Part shown: one piece after another, positions 37,391-46,572 of the stretch
How the letters are laid out: each line of letters starts with the position of its first letter
How positions within the stretch are numbered: the first letter of the stretch is position 1
DNA from: Agrobacterium arsenijevicii
Lineage (GTDB): Bacteria; Pseudomonadota; Alphaproteobacteria; Rhizobiales; Rhizobiaceae
Direction: 5' to 3'
DNA: 64,000 nt
NCBI GenBank assembly: GCA_000949895.1
Contig: JWIT01000005.1
Span: forward strand, 124,001-188,000
Program-made: the position numbers and the translations under genes
The notes under the pieces: generated by a model
What the model saw: only the letters and a program-made list of their open reading frames with translations
What the model was told of the DNA's origin: nothing
The model's database searches: none

Positions 37391-38572
37391 TCAGGCGGTT
37401 TTCAGTGTGAGCGCGGCGCGACGATCGAGCGCGCTGCTCCAGAGGGTAAGAAGCAGGGCGATGGAGACGAGGATGGCGCCGACCCACGGGGTTGCCGCAA
37501 GACCCATCGGCGATTCCACCACCAGACCACCAAGCCATGCGCCAATCGCGATGCCGAGATTGAAGGCGGCGATGTTGAGCGCCGAGGCGACATCGACGGC
37601 GCCGGGACGGTGTTCCTTGGCCAGCTGCACCACATAAAGCTGCAGGCCGGGAACGTTGGCGAAGGACAGGAAGCCGAGCGCCACCAGCGTGATCAGCGTC
37701 AGAACCGGCGAGACGGCGGTGAAGGAAAAGACCAGAAGCACGATGGCCTGCGCCAGAAAGAGGCCGACAAGCGCCTTGACCGGGTTATGGTTGGCAATCT
37801 TGCCGCCACCGATGTTACCGGCGGCGATGGCAATACCGTAGAGCACGAGGATCAGGCTGACGCTGGATTCGGAGAAGCCGGTGACATCCTGAAGGATCGG
37901 CGCAAGGAAGGTGAAGGCGACGAAGGTACCGCCGTAACCGAGCGCGGTCATGGCGAAGACGATCAGCAGACGGCCGGAACCCAGCACACGGACCTGATCG
38001 AGAAGGCTTGCGGGCGGCGCTTTCTTCAGTGTGGACGGCAACAGGGCCGCGATGCCGGCAAAAGCAACAACACCAAGAGCGGCAACCGCCCAGAAGGTAG
38101 CGCGCCAGCCGAAAATCTGGCCGATATAGGTGCCGATCGGCACGCCGGTGACGATGGCGACGGTCAATCCCATGAACATCATGGCGATCGCCGAGCCGCG
38201 ACGGTTTTCCGGCACGAGATCAGCGGCGATGGTGGAGCCGACGGAGAAGAACACACCGTGAGCGAAGGCGGCAAGCACCCGCGCCACCAGAAGCGCCTCA
38301 TAGCTGGGAGACAGGGCAGCAGCTGCATTACCGATGGTGAACAGGGCCATGAGACCGAGCAGCAGCGGCTTTCTTTCTATCTTGCCGGTGAGCGCGGTCA
38401 GGATCGGCGCACCAAACGTAACGCCCAGCGCGTAGACGCTGACGATGAGACCGGCAAGCGGCAGGGTGATGTGGAGATCGTTGGCGACCGTCGGCAACAG
38501 ACCGACAATGACAAACTCCGTGGTCCCGATCGCGTAAGCCGCGATCGTCAGGGCAAATATGGCCAGTGGCAT
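37391..38572 (-). CDS. MFS exporter of the DHA1/AraJ type
   Basis: A 393-aa 12-helix major facilitator. N-terminus MPLAIFALTIAAYAIGTTEFVIVGLLPTVA (partial, residues 1-30) is typical of AraJ/YdhP/NepI exporters. Motif A-like PILTALTGKIERKPLLL and PENRRGSAIAMMFMG are present. It probably exports sugars, nucleosides or drugs. It is first gene of a probable two-gene operon with the reductase and is divergent from a LysR regulator. Confidence 0.9.
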   Translation of the reverse strand: MPLAIFALTIAAYAIGTTEFVIVGLLPTVANDLHITLPLAGLIVSVYALGVTFGAPILTALTGKIERKPLLLGLMALFTIGNAAAALSPSYEALLVARVLAAFAHGVFFSVGSTIAADLVPENRRGSAIAMMFMGLTVAIVTGVPIGTYIGQIFGWRATFWAVAALGVVAFAGIAALLPSTLKKAPPASLLDQVRVLGSGRLLIVFAMTALGYGGTFVAFTFLAPILQDVTGFSESSVSLILVLYGIAIAAGNIGGGKIANHNPVKALVGLFLAQAIVLLVFSFTAVSPVLTLITLVALGFLSFANVPGLQLYVVQLAKEHRPGAVDVASALNIAAFNLGIAIGAWLGGLVVESPMGLAATPWVGAILVSIALLLTLWSSALDRRAALTLKTA

Positions 38573-38734
38573 AATGAATACCTCTTCACCCGGAGCGGGA
38601 TCACGGGCGTTGTGGGCAGCGTGTGCTGTCCGGTTGGATCAATTGTGTGAGTGCAATATGGGCGAAGGAGACTTGCATGATAATCAGCAAGATTGGATAA
38701 AGGCCTTTGAATTTATTTCACAGGTAGTACTACG

Positions 38735-39634
38735 ATGGACAATCGGGCCGGAGAAATGGAAGTCTTCGTGGCGGCGGCCGAACTGGGCAGTTTTTCCGCC
38801 GCAGGACGCAGGCTGAAACTTTCGCCCTCGGCGGTGAGCAAACTCGTCACCCGCATCGAAGACCGGCTCGGCACCCGCCTCCTCGCCCGCTCAACCCGTG
38901 TGGTGACGCTGACACCGGAGGGAGAAATCTATCTTTCACGGGCACGGCGCATTCTGGCCGACATTGCCGAGACGGAGCAGATCGTGGCAAGCGGCGGCAA
39001 GGTGGTGCCGCGCGGGTTGCTGCGCGTCAATGCCACGCTGGGTTTCGGCGAACGTTACCTTCTGCCGCTCGCGCCGGAATTCTTATCGCTCTATCCGGAA
39101 ATCGAGCTGGATATTTCGCTGACCGACGGCGTCATCAGCCTGATCGAGGAACGCACCGATATCGCGATCCGCTCCGGCGCGATGGGAGATTCCTCCCTGA
39201 AGGCGAGAAAGCTGAAAGAAGTCCGCCGGGTCATCGTCGCCTCCCCCGCCTATATCGAAAAACACAGCATGCCGGAAACGCCGCAGGATCTGGCGCGTCA
39301 CAATTGCTTCAGCTTCAACTTCAGCCGCAGCCTCAACGAATGGCTGTTCCGCGATCCCGGCTCAACGGAGGTGTACCGCCTTCCCGTAACCGGCAATGCT
39401 TCGGTCAATAGCGGCATGGCGATGCGCAGGCTCTGCCTGACCGGCCTTGGGCTGGCAAGGGTCGGGGAATTTCACGTCGAGCCGGATATCGAGGCCGGTC
39501 TGCTCGTTCGGGTGCTGGAAGACTACAATCCCGAAGACATGGAAGTGATCCACGCCGTTTATGCCGGCCACGAGCATCTGGCCGCCCGCGTGCGCGCCTT
39601 CATCGATTTTCTCGCCGCAAGGGTCGGGCGGTAA
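38735..39634 (+). CDS. LysR-family transcriptional regulator
   Basis: A 299-aa regulator with an N-terminal winged helix-turn-helix (FVAAAELGSFSAAGRRLKLS ... LVTRIEDRLGTRLLARSTR) and a C-terminal effector-binding domain. It is divergent from the MFS-reductase operon, with a 162-bp spacer, and is its likely regulator. It belongs to the LTTR subgroup with GGKVVPRGLLRVNATLGFGE after the linker helix. Confidence 0.93.
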   Translation: MDNRAGEMEVFVAAAELGSFSAAGRRLKLSPSAVSKLVTRIEDRLGTRLLARSTRVVTLTPEGEIYLSRARRILADIAETEQIVASGGKVVPRGLLRVNATLGFGERYLLPLAPEFLSLYPEIELDISLTDGVISLIEERTDIAIRSGAMGDSSLKARKLKEVRRVIVASPAYIEKHSMPETPQDLARHNCFSFNFSRSLNEWLFRDPGSTEVYRLPVTGNASVNSGMAMRRLCLTGLGLARVGEFHVEPDIEAGLLVRVLEDYNPEDMEVIHAVYAGHEHLAARVRAFIDFLAARVGR

Positions 39635-39654
39635 CGGCGCGGGACCGGACCACG

Positions 39655-40554
39655 TCAAACCACGCTGTGAACCAGCTTCGCCAGCCAGTCGACAAAGACC
39701 CGGACCTTGTTGGTGACGTGCCGTGTCTGTGGATAGACCACATAGATCGGCATCGGTTCGCGCCGCCATTCCGGCAGAACCGGTACCAGCTCGCCACGCG
39801 CGAGCGCATCCTTGACCATGAAAACCGGTAACTGCACGATGCCCATGCCCGCCAGCGCCGCGTTGAGATAGGTGCGGCTGTCGTTGACCGACACGACATA
39901 ATTCGGGGTAAGCTCGACGCTGCGCACGCCGTTGTCGAACGAGATCGGCATGATCTGGCCGGAGGTGGCATTGAGATAGCCAACCGAATAATGGCCGTTC
40001 TCCAGATCCTCCGGTTTTTCGGGCATGCCGAAGTTTTCGATATAGAGAGGTGCGGCAAATGTCTCGAACCTGAGCTCGCCGACTTTGCGGGCGATTAGCG
40101 ACTGATCGCGCAGCACGCCGACCCTGAGTGCGCAGTCGACATTCTCCGCGATATAATCGACCAGACGGTCGCCGACGCCGAGATCGAGACGGATTTGCGG
40201 ATAACGCTGGTAAAATTCGCAAAGATGTGGAATAACGATGAGGTCCGCGAAGGCACCGGCCATTTCGACACGCAGCCGGCCGGATGGCTGTACCTGTGCA
40301 CTGGACATGCTGCCATCAAGCTCTTCGATTTCCGATAATATTTGCGAGGCCCGCTCATAATAGAGAGCGCCGTCCGTTGTCAGCATAACCCGGCGCGTCG
40401 TGCGGTTGAGAAGAGTGGTCTGCAAATGCGCTTCCAGCGCCTGCACCATATTGGTCACCGTGGTTTTAGGCATGCTCAGCGTGGTCGCGGCGCGGCTGAA
40501 ATTGCCTGTTTCGACGACACGCGTGAACACTCTCATAGCAGAAAGCTGATCCAT
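39655..40554 (-). CDS. LysR-family transcriptional regulator (efflux-associated)
   Basis: A 299-aa regulator; HTH in FTRVVETGNFSRAATTLSMP and linker SSAQVQPSGRLRVEM. Its gene ends 20 bp from the convergent LysR gene. It is divergent from the hydrolase-like and RND efflux genes, an arrangement like MexT-mexEF, so it probably controls them. A TATCCG/TTGGAATA near-symmetric site at about 40564-40581 may be its T-N11-A box. Confidence 0.93.
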   Translation of the reverse strand: MDQLSAMRVFTRVVETGNFSRAATTLSMPKTTVTNMVQALEAHLQTTLLNRTTRRVMLTTDGALYYERASQILSEIEELDGSMSSAQVQPSGRLRVEMAGAFADLIVIPHLCEFYQRYPQIRLDLGVGDRLVDYIAENVDCALRVGVLRDQSLIARKVGELRFETFAAPLYIENFGMPEKPEDLENGHYSVGYLNATSGQIMPISFDNGVRSVELTPNYVVSVNDSRTYLNAALAGMGIVQLPVFMVKDALARGELVPVLPEWRREPMPIYVVYPQTRHVTNKVRVFVDWLAKLVHSVV

Positions 40555-40689
40555 ATACCTATTATCCGTATTTTTGGAATAGTGTTTTCATTTTGACGTA
40601 CTTGATCGATTTCGTCCGAACAATAATATGAATTTCAGATTTTGCAAATAAGGTGAGCTGCCTGGTGGCGGCGCACGGGACCGGATCAG

Positions 40690-41487
40690 ATGAAAGCGCA
40701 CTGGGAAAATATCGAAAGCTGTGGGGGCTCCGCATCCCAGCTCTCCGTGCGCCGATATGAAAACACCGGCCTTTGCAGCCATCCGCCCGTGGTCCTTTAT
40801 CTGCGCGGCGGCTCGTTTCTGGAAACGGGCAGCAATTGCCCGGAGCCGCCCGTGGCCCGCGCACTCGCGGAAAGCGGAGCGATCGTCGTCGAGGCCGACT
40901 ATAGCAAGTCGTCCGGCAACGAATTCCCGATGGTGATCGACTGCGCCTTTGAAGCGCTCGACCATCTGAGCCGGGATCGAAAGCACTATGGCAGCGCGAA
41001 ATCGCTGCTGTTCGTCGCCGGCGAAGAGGCGGGCGGCAATGTGGCAGCGGGACTTGCGTTGAAGGCCCGAGACCGCATGCCCGGCAAGCTTGCCGGACAG
41101 ATACTTCTGTCGCCCATGATCGACCCGATGATGACGACGGAATCCTTCCGCGACGCGGACAGGATCGGCATGCGCCAGCGCTGGGCGGATGGCTGGAGCC
41201 ATTACCTTGCCAAGGCCTGCGGGTTTTTCCACCCCTATGCCGCGCCCTGCCAGTGTACGCGGCTGAACCGGGTGGCGCCGGCGCTGATCTTTACCGCCGA
41301 GGATGACCCTCTGCGCGACGAAACGGTCAATTATGCAGACCGGCTCATCGCCTCCGGTGTCAGCGTCCGGCAGCATGTTTTCCCCGCCGGCATCGGCTGG
41401 ACGGGGCTTTATCAAGGAGAGGGCGGCGGATGGGTTTCATCCGTCTGTTCGGAGTTCAAGACCTTCGTTGACCAGATAAAACACTGA
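40690..41487 (+). CDS. Alpha/beta-hydrolase-fold protein lacking the catalytic triad
   Basis: A 265-aa protein like hormone-sensitive-lipase-type esterases: VVLYLRGGSFLETG in place of the HGGG oxyanion motif, and AEDDPLRDE for the acid. The nucleophile elbow, usually GDSAGG, reads GEEAGG (about 115), so the Ser is replaced by Glu. The usual C-terminal catalytic His region reads HVFPAGIGWTG. It is therefore probably not an active esterase of this family. It may bind a ligand, or it may be decaying, though the frame is intact. It is first in line before the efflux pump genes (55 bp). Confidence 0.75.
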   Translation: MKAHWENIESCGGSASQLSVRRYENTGLCSHPPVVLYLRGGSFLETGSNCPEPPVARALAESGAIVVEADYSKSSGNEFPMVIDCAFEALDHLSRDRKHYGSAKSLLFVAGEEAGGNVAAGLALKARDRMPGKLAGQILLSPMIDPMMTTESFRDADRIGMRQRWADGWSHYLAKACGFFHPYAAPCQCTRLNRVAPALIFTAEDDPLRDETVNYADRLIASGVSVRQHVFPAGIGWTGLYQGEGGGWVSSVCSEFKTFVDQIKH

Positions 41488-41542
41488 ATACCGCATTTAT
41501 TGAGAAACTGACCGGCTCCTGATCCGAGCCAAGGAGAAACCC

Positions 41543-42733
41543 ATGACGCTGAACAACAAGCGCCGGGCCCTGACGGGCGCCGGTATCGGACTTGCCTTGT
41601 CCGTTGCAGCTGCCGCGCTGATTTTCGACCTGCCCGCCAGCCGTGACGCCACGGCAGCCTCCACACCGGCCGCACCCCCGGCAATCCCTGTTACCGTTGC
41701 CAAGGTGGAAAGCCGCGACGTGATGCGCTGGGAAGAATTTTCCGGCCGTCTGGAAGCCGTTGACCGCGTGCAGATCCGCTCGCGCGTCGCCGGCCAGATC
41801 AAGGCCGTGCATTTCCGCGAAGGCGCGCTGGTGAAGGAAGGCGACGCCCTCTTCACCATCGACCCGGCCCCCTATCAGGCCGCGGTTTTGGGCGCTGAAG
41901 CTCAGGTCGCCTCGGCGCAAGCCAAGGTCGGCCTTGCCAAAACGGAACTCGACCGCGGCCGCAGGCTTTCCGACAATCGCACCATCTCCCAAAGCGATCT
42001 CGACCAGCGGCAAAGCTCGTTTGCGGATGCCGAAGCCCAGCTTCGCGCCGCTCGTGCAGCACTGACCACGGCCCAGCTCGATCTCGGTTACACCGAAATC
42101 ATCGCACCGGTTTCCGGCAAGGTCGGCCGCATCGAAATCACCGCTGGCAACCTCGTCGCCGCCGGTTCCACTTCGCCTGCCCTGACGACGCTGGTTTCGG
42201 TCAACCCGATCTACGCCAGCTTCAACGCCAGTGAAGGAACGGTGGCGAAAGCGCTTTCCGAACTGCCGAAAACGACCGACGCTCTGCCCGCACTCGAACA
42301 GATCCCGGTGGAAATCGGCACGCTTTCGGACCAGGGCACGCCGATCAAAGGCACGCTGCACCTGATCGACAACCAGGTCGATTCCGCCAGCGGCACCATC
42401 GGTGTGCGTGCGGTCTTCGAAAACCCGGATGGTAGGCTCATTCCCGGCCAGTTCGTGCGGGTGCGCATGGGTGAACCGAAGCCGGAAAACCGCATCGTCA
42501 TCAGTGACCGCGCCATCGGCACGGATCAGGACAAGCGGTTCGTCTTCGTCGTCGATGCCGAAAACAAGGTGAGCTACCGGCAGATCAAGCCCGGCGCACC
42601 GGCTGACGGCCAGCGTATCATCGACAGCGGCCTTGCCGCCGGCGATACGATCGTCGTCAACGGCCTGCAGCGCATTCGCCCCGGTGCAACCATCGCACCG
42701 CAGGCGGAAGACAAGGTCGCCGCCTCGCAATAA
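41543..42733 (+). CDS. RND efflux periplasmic adaptor (MexE/AcrA-like)
   Basis: A 396-aa membrane-fusion protein linking an inner-membrane RND pump to an outer-membrane channel. An N-terminal hydrophobic anchor (about 12-30) has no lipobox Cys. Lipoyl-domain halves (RVQIRSRVAGQIKAVHFREG and GKVGRIEITAGNLVAAG) flank an alpha-helical hairpin (about 110-175), followed by beta-barrel sequence. The ATG has AAGGAG 8 bases upstream. The RND gene follows after 118 bp. Confidence 0.93.
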   Translation: MTLNNKRRALTGAGIGLALSVAAAALIFDLPASRDATAASTPAAPPAIPVTVAKVESRDVMRWEEFSGRLEAVDRVQIRSRVAGQIKAVHFREGALVKEGDALFTIDPAPYQAAVLGAEAQVASAQAKVGLAKTELDRGRRLSDNRTISQSDLDQRQSSFADAEAQLRAARAALTTAQLDLGYTEIIAPVSGKVGRIEITAGNLVAAGSTSPALTTLVSVNPIYASFNASEGTVAKALSELPKTTDALPALEQIPVEIGTLSDQGTPIKGTLHLIDNQVDSASGTIGVRAVFENPDGRLIPGQFVRVRMGEPKPENRIVISDRAIGTDQDKRFVFVVDAENKVSYRQIKPGAPADGQRIIDSGLAAGDTIVVNGLQRIRPGATIAPQAEDKVAASQ

Positions 42734-42851
42734 CGATCCCGGCGCCTCGCCTTCGTTGCGGGACGCCATTCCATAAAGAACCGGCATGACCGGCGGCAGG
42801 AAAGCCGCCGGAACGGCCTTCGCATTCCAAATACCCGGAGAGGGACTGGAT

Positions 42852-45800
42852 ATGAATATTTCCAGATTTTTTGTCGACAGGCCGGTATTCGCCGGCGTGC
42901 TGTCGATCCTGATCGTGGTGGCAGGCCTTCTCGGCATGCGCGCCCTGCCGATTTCCGAATATCCGGAAGTCGTTCCGCCATCCGTCGTTGTCCGCGCCAC
43001 CTATCCGGGCGCGAACCCGGCCGTTATCGCTGAAACCGTCGCCACGCCGCTTGAAGAACAGATCAACGGTGTCGAAGGCATGCTCTATATGGGCAGTCAG
43101 GCGACATCGGACGGCGTGCTCACGCTGACCGTGACCTTCAAGCTTGGCACCGATCCTGACAAAGCGCAGCAGCTGGTGCAGAACCGCGTCTCGCAGGCCG
43201 AACCGCGCCTGCCGGCGGAAGTGCGTGCACTCGGTATCACCACCGTCAAAAGCTCGCCCGACTTCATCATGGTCGTCAATCTGGTGTCGAAAACCGATGC
43301 CTATGACATTACCTACCTGCGCAACTATGCGACGCTGAACGTCAAGGACAGGCTTGCCCGCATCGAAGGTGTTGGTCAGGTGCAGGTCTTCGGCGCCGGT
43401 GACTATTCCATGCGCGTCTGGCTTGATCCGCAGAAGGTTGCCGAACACGACCTCGCTGCCAGCGACGTTTCCGACGCCATCCGCCAGCAGAACGTGCAGG
43501 CGGCAGCCGGTGTCATCGGTGCTTCGCCAAGCCCGAACGGCGTCGACCTACAGCTCAACGTCAATGCCCAGGGCCGTCTGACGACGCCGGAGGAATTCGG
43601 CAACATCATCGTCAAGAGCGGTGCCAACGGCGAAATCACCCGTCTTCGCGATGTCGCCCGCATCGAACTCGGTGCAGCCGACTACACGCTGCGCTCGCTG
43701 CTCGACGGCGAACCCGCCGTTGCGGTCGCCGTGCTTCAGGCTCCCGGCTCCAACTCCATCGAAATCGCCGACAATGTGCGCGCGACGATGGACAATCTGC
43801 AGCTGGCGATGCCTGATGGCGTGAAATACGAAATCGTCTACGACACGACGAAGTTCGTTCGCTCGTCCATCGAAAAGGTCGTTGATACGCTCCTCGAGGC
43901 CGTTGGCCTCGTGGTGCTGGTGGTTATCCTCTTCCTCCAGACATGGCGCGCCTCGATCATTCCGCTGATCGCCGTTCCGGTCTCGATCATCGGTACCTTC
44001 GCCGTCATGTATGCCTTCGGCTTTTCCATCAACGCGTTGACTTTGTTCGGCCTCGTGCTGGCAATCGGCATCGTAGTGGACGACGCCATCGTGGTGGTCG
44101 AAAACGTCGAGCGAAACATCGAAAACGGGCTATCGCCGCGTGACGCCACCTACAAGGCGATGCGCGAGGTCTCCGGGCCGATCATCGCAATCGCGCTGGT
44201 TCTGGTCGCCGTCTTCGTGCCGCTCGCCTTTATCTCTGGTCTTTCCGGCCAGTTCTACCGGCAGTTCGCACTGACGATCGCCATTTCGACCGTCATCTCG
44301 GCGATCAATTCGCTGACGCTTTCGCCTGCGCTTGCAGCCCTGCTGTTGAAGGAACACGGTGCGCCGAAAGACTGGCTGACCCGCGTCATGGACCGGCTTT
44401 TCGGCTGGTTCTTCCGTGGCTTCAACCGCGCCTTCGGGGCCGCCTCCAACGGCTACGGCAAAACCGTGGGCGGGCTGGTGACGCGCAAGAGCCTGGTGAT
44501 GATGGTCTATATGGCGCTGGTCGCGGCCACCTACAGCATGTTCAGCATGGTCCCGAGCGGCTTCGTGCCGGCGCAGGACAAGCAGTATCTGATCGGCTTC
44601 GCCCAGCTTCCTGATGGTGCAACGCTCGACCGGACCGAAAGCGTCATCAAGCGCATGAGCGATATCGCCATGAAACAGCCGGGCGTCAGCCACGCCATCG
44701 CCTTCCCCGGCCTGTCGATCAACGGCTTCACCATCGGCTCCAACTCCGGCATCGTCTTTGCGGTTCTCGACGACTTCGAAAAGCGCAAGACGCCGGAACT
44801 GTCAGGCGGCGCCATCGCCATGCAGCTGAACCAGAAATATGCGGGCATTCAGGATGCTTTCATCGCCATGTTCCCGCCGCCGCCGGTCAACGGCCTCGGC
44901 CAGACGGGCGGCTTCAAGCTGCAGATCGAGGACCGCGCCGGTTACGGCTACCAGACGCTTGACGAAGCGGCGAAAGCCGTGATCGCCAAGGCATACCAGA
45001 CGCCGGAGCTGGCAGGCATCTTCTCCAGCTTCCAGATCAACGTGCCGCAGCTCTTCGCCGATCTCGACCGCGCCAAGGCCGAGCAGCTGGGCGTTTCGGT
45101 CAGCGACGTCTTCCAGACGCTGCAGATCTATCTCGGTTCGCTTTATGTCAACGACTTCAACGCCTTCGGGCGGACATACAGCGTGCGTGTACAGGCAGAC
45201 GCGCAGTTCCGCGCCCATGCCGAAGATATCGGCCGCCTGAAAGTACGCTCGTCCACCGGTCAGATGATCCCGCTTTCCACACTTTTGAAGGTGGATGCAA
45301 CGACGGGACCGGAGCGCACCAACCGTTATAACGGCTTCCTTGCAGCCGATATCAACGGCGGACCGGCACCGGGCTACTCTTCCGGACAGGCACAGGCAGC
45401 GATGGAAAAAATCCTTGCCGAAAACCTGCCGGCCGGGATTGACTACGAGTGGACGGACCTGACCTACCAGCAGATCCTTGCCGGTAACTCCAGCATCGTC
45501 GTCTTCCCGCTCGCGCTGCTCTTGGTCTATCTCGTCCTGGCTGCGCAATATGAAAGCCTCACATTGCCGATCGCGATCATTCTGATCGTGCCACTCGGTG
45601 TGCTCGCGGCCCTGACCGGCGTCTGGCTGACGGGAGGGGATAACAACATCTTTACGCAGATCGGCCTTGTCGTCCTTGTGGGCTTGTCGGCGAAGAACGC
45701 GATCCTGATCGTGGAATTCGCCCGCGAGCTGGAATTCGAGGGACGAACGCCGCTTCAGGCGGCAGTGGAGGCAAGCCGGCTTCGTCTTCGCCCGATCCTG

Positions 45801-46046
45801 ATGACGTCACTCGCCTTCATCATGGGCGTGGTGCCGCTGGTCATTTCCACCGGTGCGGGTGCGGAAATGCGCGCGGCCATGGGTGTCGCGGTGTTCTCCG
45901 GCATGATCGGGGTGACGTTCTTCGGCATCTTCATGACACCGGTGTTCTACGTTCTGTTGCGCAAGCTGGCCGGCAACCGTCCCCTCATCCAGCACAAACA
46001 GGAAGAACCGGCCAATTCGGACTACAAACTCGAAAAGGCCGGCTGA
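42852..46046 (+). CDS. RND multidrug efflux transporter (HAE1, MexF-like)
   Basis: A 1064-aa proton-driven pump with 12 membrane helices and two large periplasmic loops. It starts MNISRFFVDRPVFAGVLS. The TM4 proton-relay Asp pair is in LAIGIVVDDAIVVVENVER, and the TM10-11 region has GLVVLVGLSAKNAILIVEFA. AGGGA lies 8 bases before ATG 42852; the ATG at 42786 has no support. No outer-membrane factor gene adjoins it, so it probably uses a TolC-like channel encoded elsewhere. Similarity to MexEF suggests export of aromatic or chloramphenicol/quinolone-like drugs. Confidence 0.95.
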   Translation: MNISRFFVDRPVFAGVLSILIVVAGLLGMRALPISEYPEVVPPSVVVRATYPGANPAVIAETVATPLEEQINGVEGMLYMGSQATSDGVLTLTVTFKLGTDPDKAQQLVQNRVSQAEPRLPAEVRALGITTVKSSPDFIMVVNLVSKTDAYDITYLRNYATLNVKDRLARIEGVGQVQVFGAGDYSMRVWLDPQKVAEHDLAASDVSDAIRQQNVQAAAGVIGASPSPNGVDLQLNVNAQGRLTTPEEFGNIIVKSGANGEITRLRDVARIELGAADYTLRSLLDGEPAVAVAVLQAPGSNSIEIADNVRATMDNLQLAMPDGVKYEIVYDTTKFVRSSIEKVVDTLLEAVGLVVLVVILFLQTWRASIIPLIAVPVSIIGTFAVMYAFGFSINALTLFGLVLAIGIVVDDAIVVVENVERNIENGLSPRDATYKAMREVSGPIIAIALVLVAVFVPLAFISGLSGQFYRQFALTIAISTVISAINSLTLSPALAALLLKEHGAPKDWLTRVMDRLFGWFFRGFNRAFGAASNGYGKTVGGLVTRKSLVMMVYMALVAATYSMFSMVPSGFVPAQDKQYLIGFAQLPDGATLDRTESVIKRMSDIAMKQPGVSHAIAFPGLSINGFTIGSNSGIVFAVLDDFEKRKTPELSGGAIAMQLNQKYAGIQDAFIAMFPPPPVNGLGQTGGFKLQIEDRAGYGYQTLDEAAKAVIAKAYQTPELAGIFSSFQINVPQLFADLDRAKAEQLGVSVSDVFQTLQIYLGSLYVNDFNAFGRTYSVRVQADAQFRAHAEDIGRLKVRSSTGQMIPLSTLLKVDATTGPERTNRYNGFLAADINGGPAPGYSSGQAQAAMEKILAENLPAGIDYEWTDLTYQQILAGNSSIVVFPLALLLVYLVLAAQYESLTLPIAIILIVPLGVLAALTGVWLTGGDNNIFTQIGLVVLVGLSAKNAILIVEFARELEFEGRTPLQAAVEASRLRLRPILMTSLAFIMGVVPLVISTGAGAEMRAAMGVAVFSGMIGVTFFGIFMTPVFYVLLRKLAGNRPLIQHKQEEPANSDYKLEKAG

Positions 46047-46083
46047 GACTTACTCCAATCCACCGCAAACCTTCGACGCAAGC

Positions 46084-46115
46084 ACGCCGCGCATCCCACG
46101 ATGCGCGGCGTTTTT
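46084..46115 (+). terminator. Rho-independent terminator of the RND operon
   Basis: Perfect 11-bp arms ACGCCGCGCAT and ATGCGCGGCGT, loop CCCACG, and five T residues. Confidence 0.93.
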
Positions 46116-46335
46116 GTTGGAATGAATGTCCATGTGCATCGCCTGAAATAGAATCCGTTTCAATGGCTTAGATGGCATTCACAAACATGTTGCGTCGCAA
46201 TAAAGACGCCCAGAACAGACTATATTCAAACAAGGCAACAGGAACACAAAGAAACAGTGCTATTTTATTCTTTATGCTTTGTGGTAATTTGAAGAACAGG
46301 GTGATTCGGACTAAATGATTTAGTTCAGGGGCGAC

Positions 46336-46539
46336 ATGATGGAGCAAGAATACGAGAACTGGGCAACGACCGTTGCCTATTCGATCGTGATGCACGAAGG
46401 TCTGGATCTGGCGCTTGCCGCGCAAAATCTGGACAGGGGCAAGACCAGAAACAATCGCGAGCGGCTGATGGAAGCCATACGTACATCGCTGCTGGAGGCT
46501 CGTTCGCGCAGCCATCTGACGGTGGCGCACCGGCTCTGA
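46336..46539 (+). CDS. Small protein of unknown function
   Basis: A 67-aa helical, charged protein (MMEQEYENWATTVAYSIVMH then LEARSRSHLTVAHRL). AGGGGCG lies 7-8 bases before ATG 46336, and the sequence before it is A/T-rich (46130-46330), fitting a promoter. No domain is recognised. The overlapping leftward frame has poor composition. Confidence 0.6.
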   Translation: MMEQEYENWATTVAYSIVMHEGLDLALAAQNLDRGKTRNNRERLMEAIRTSLLEARSRSHLTVAHRL

Positions 46540-46572
46540 ATTCCGTCTGCCGTGTCCGATGCTGCCGGAGGA

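Noticed and set aside
40588..41415. 275-codon minus-strand frame over the degenerate hydrolase
   Set aside because: It is a shadow: the plus-strand frame keeps a recognisable alpha/beta-hydrolase pattern, the minus-strand product does not.
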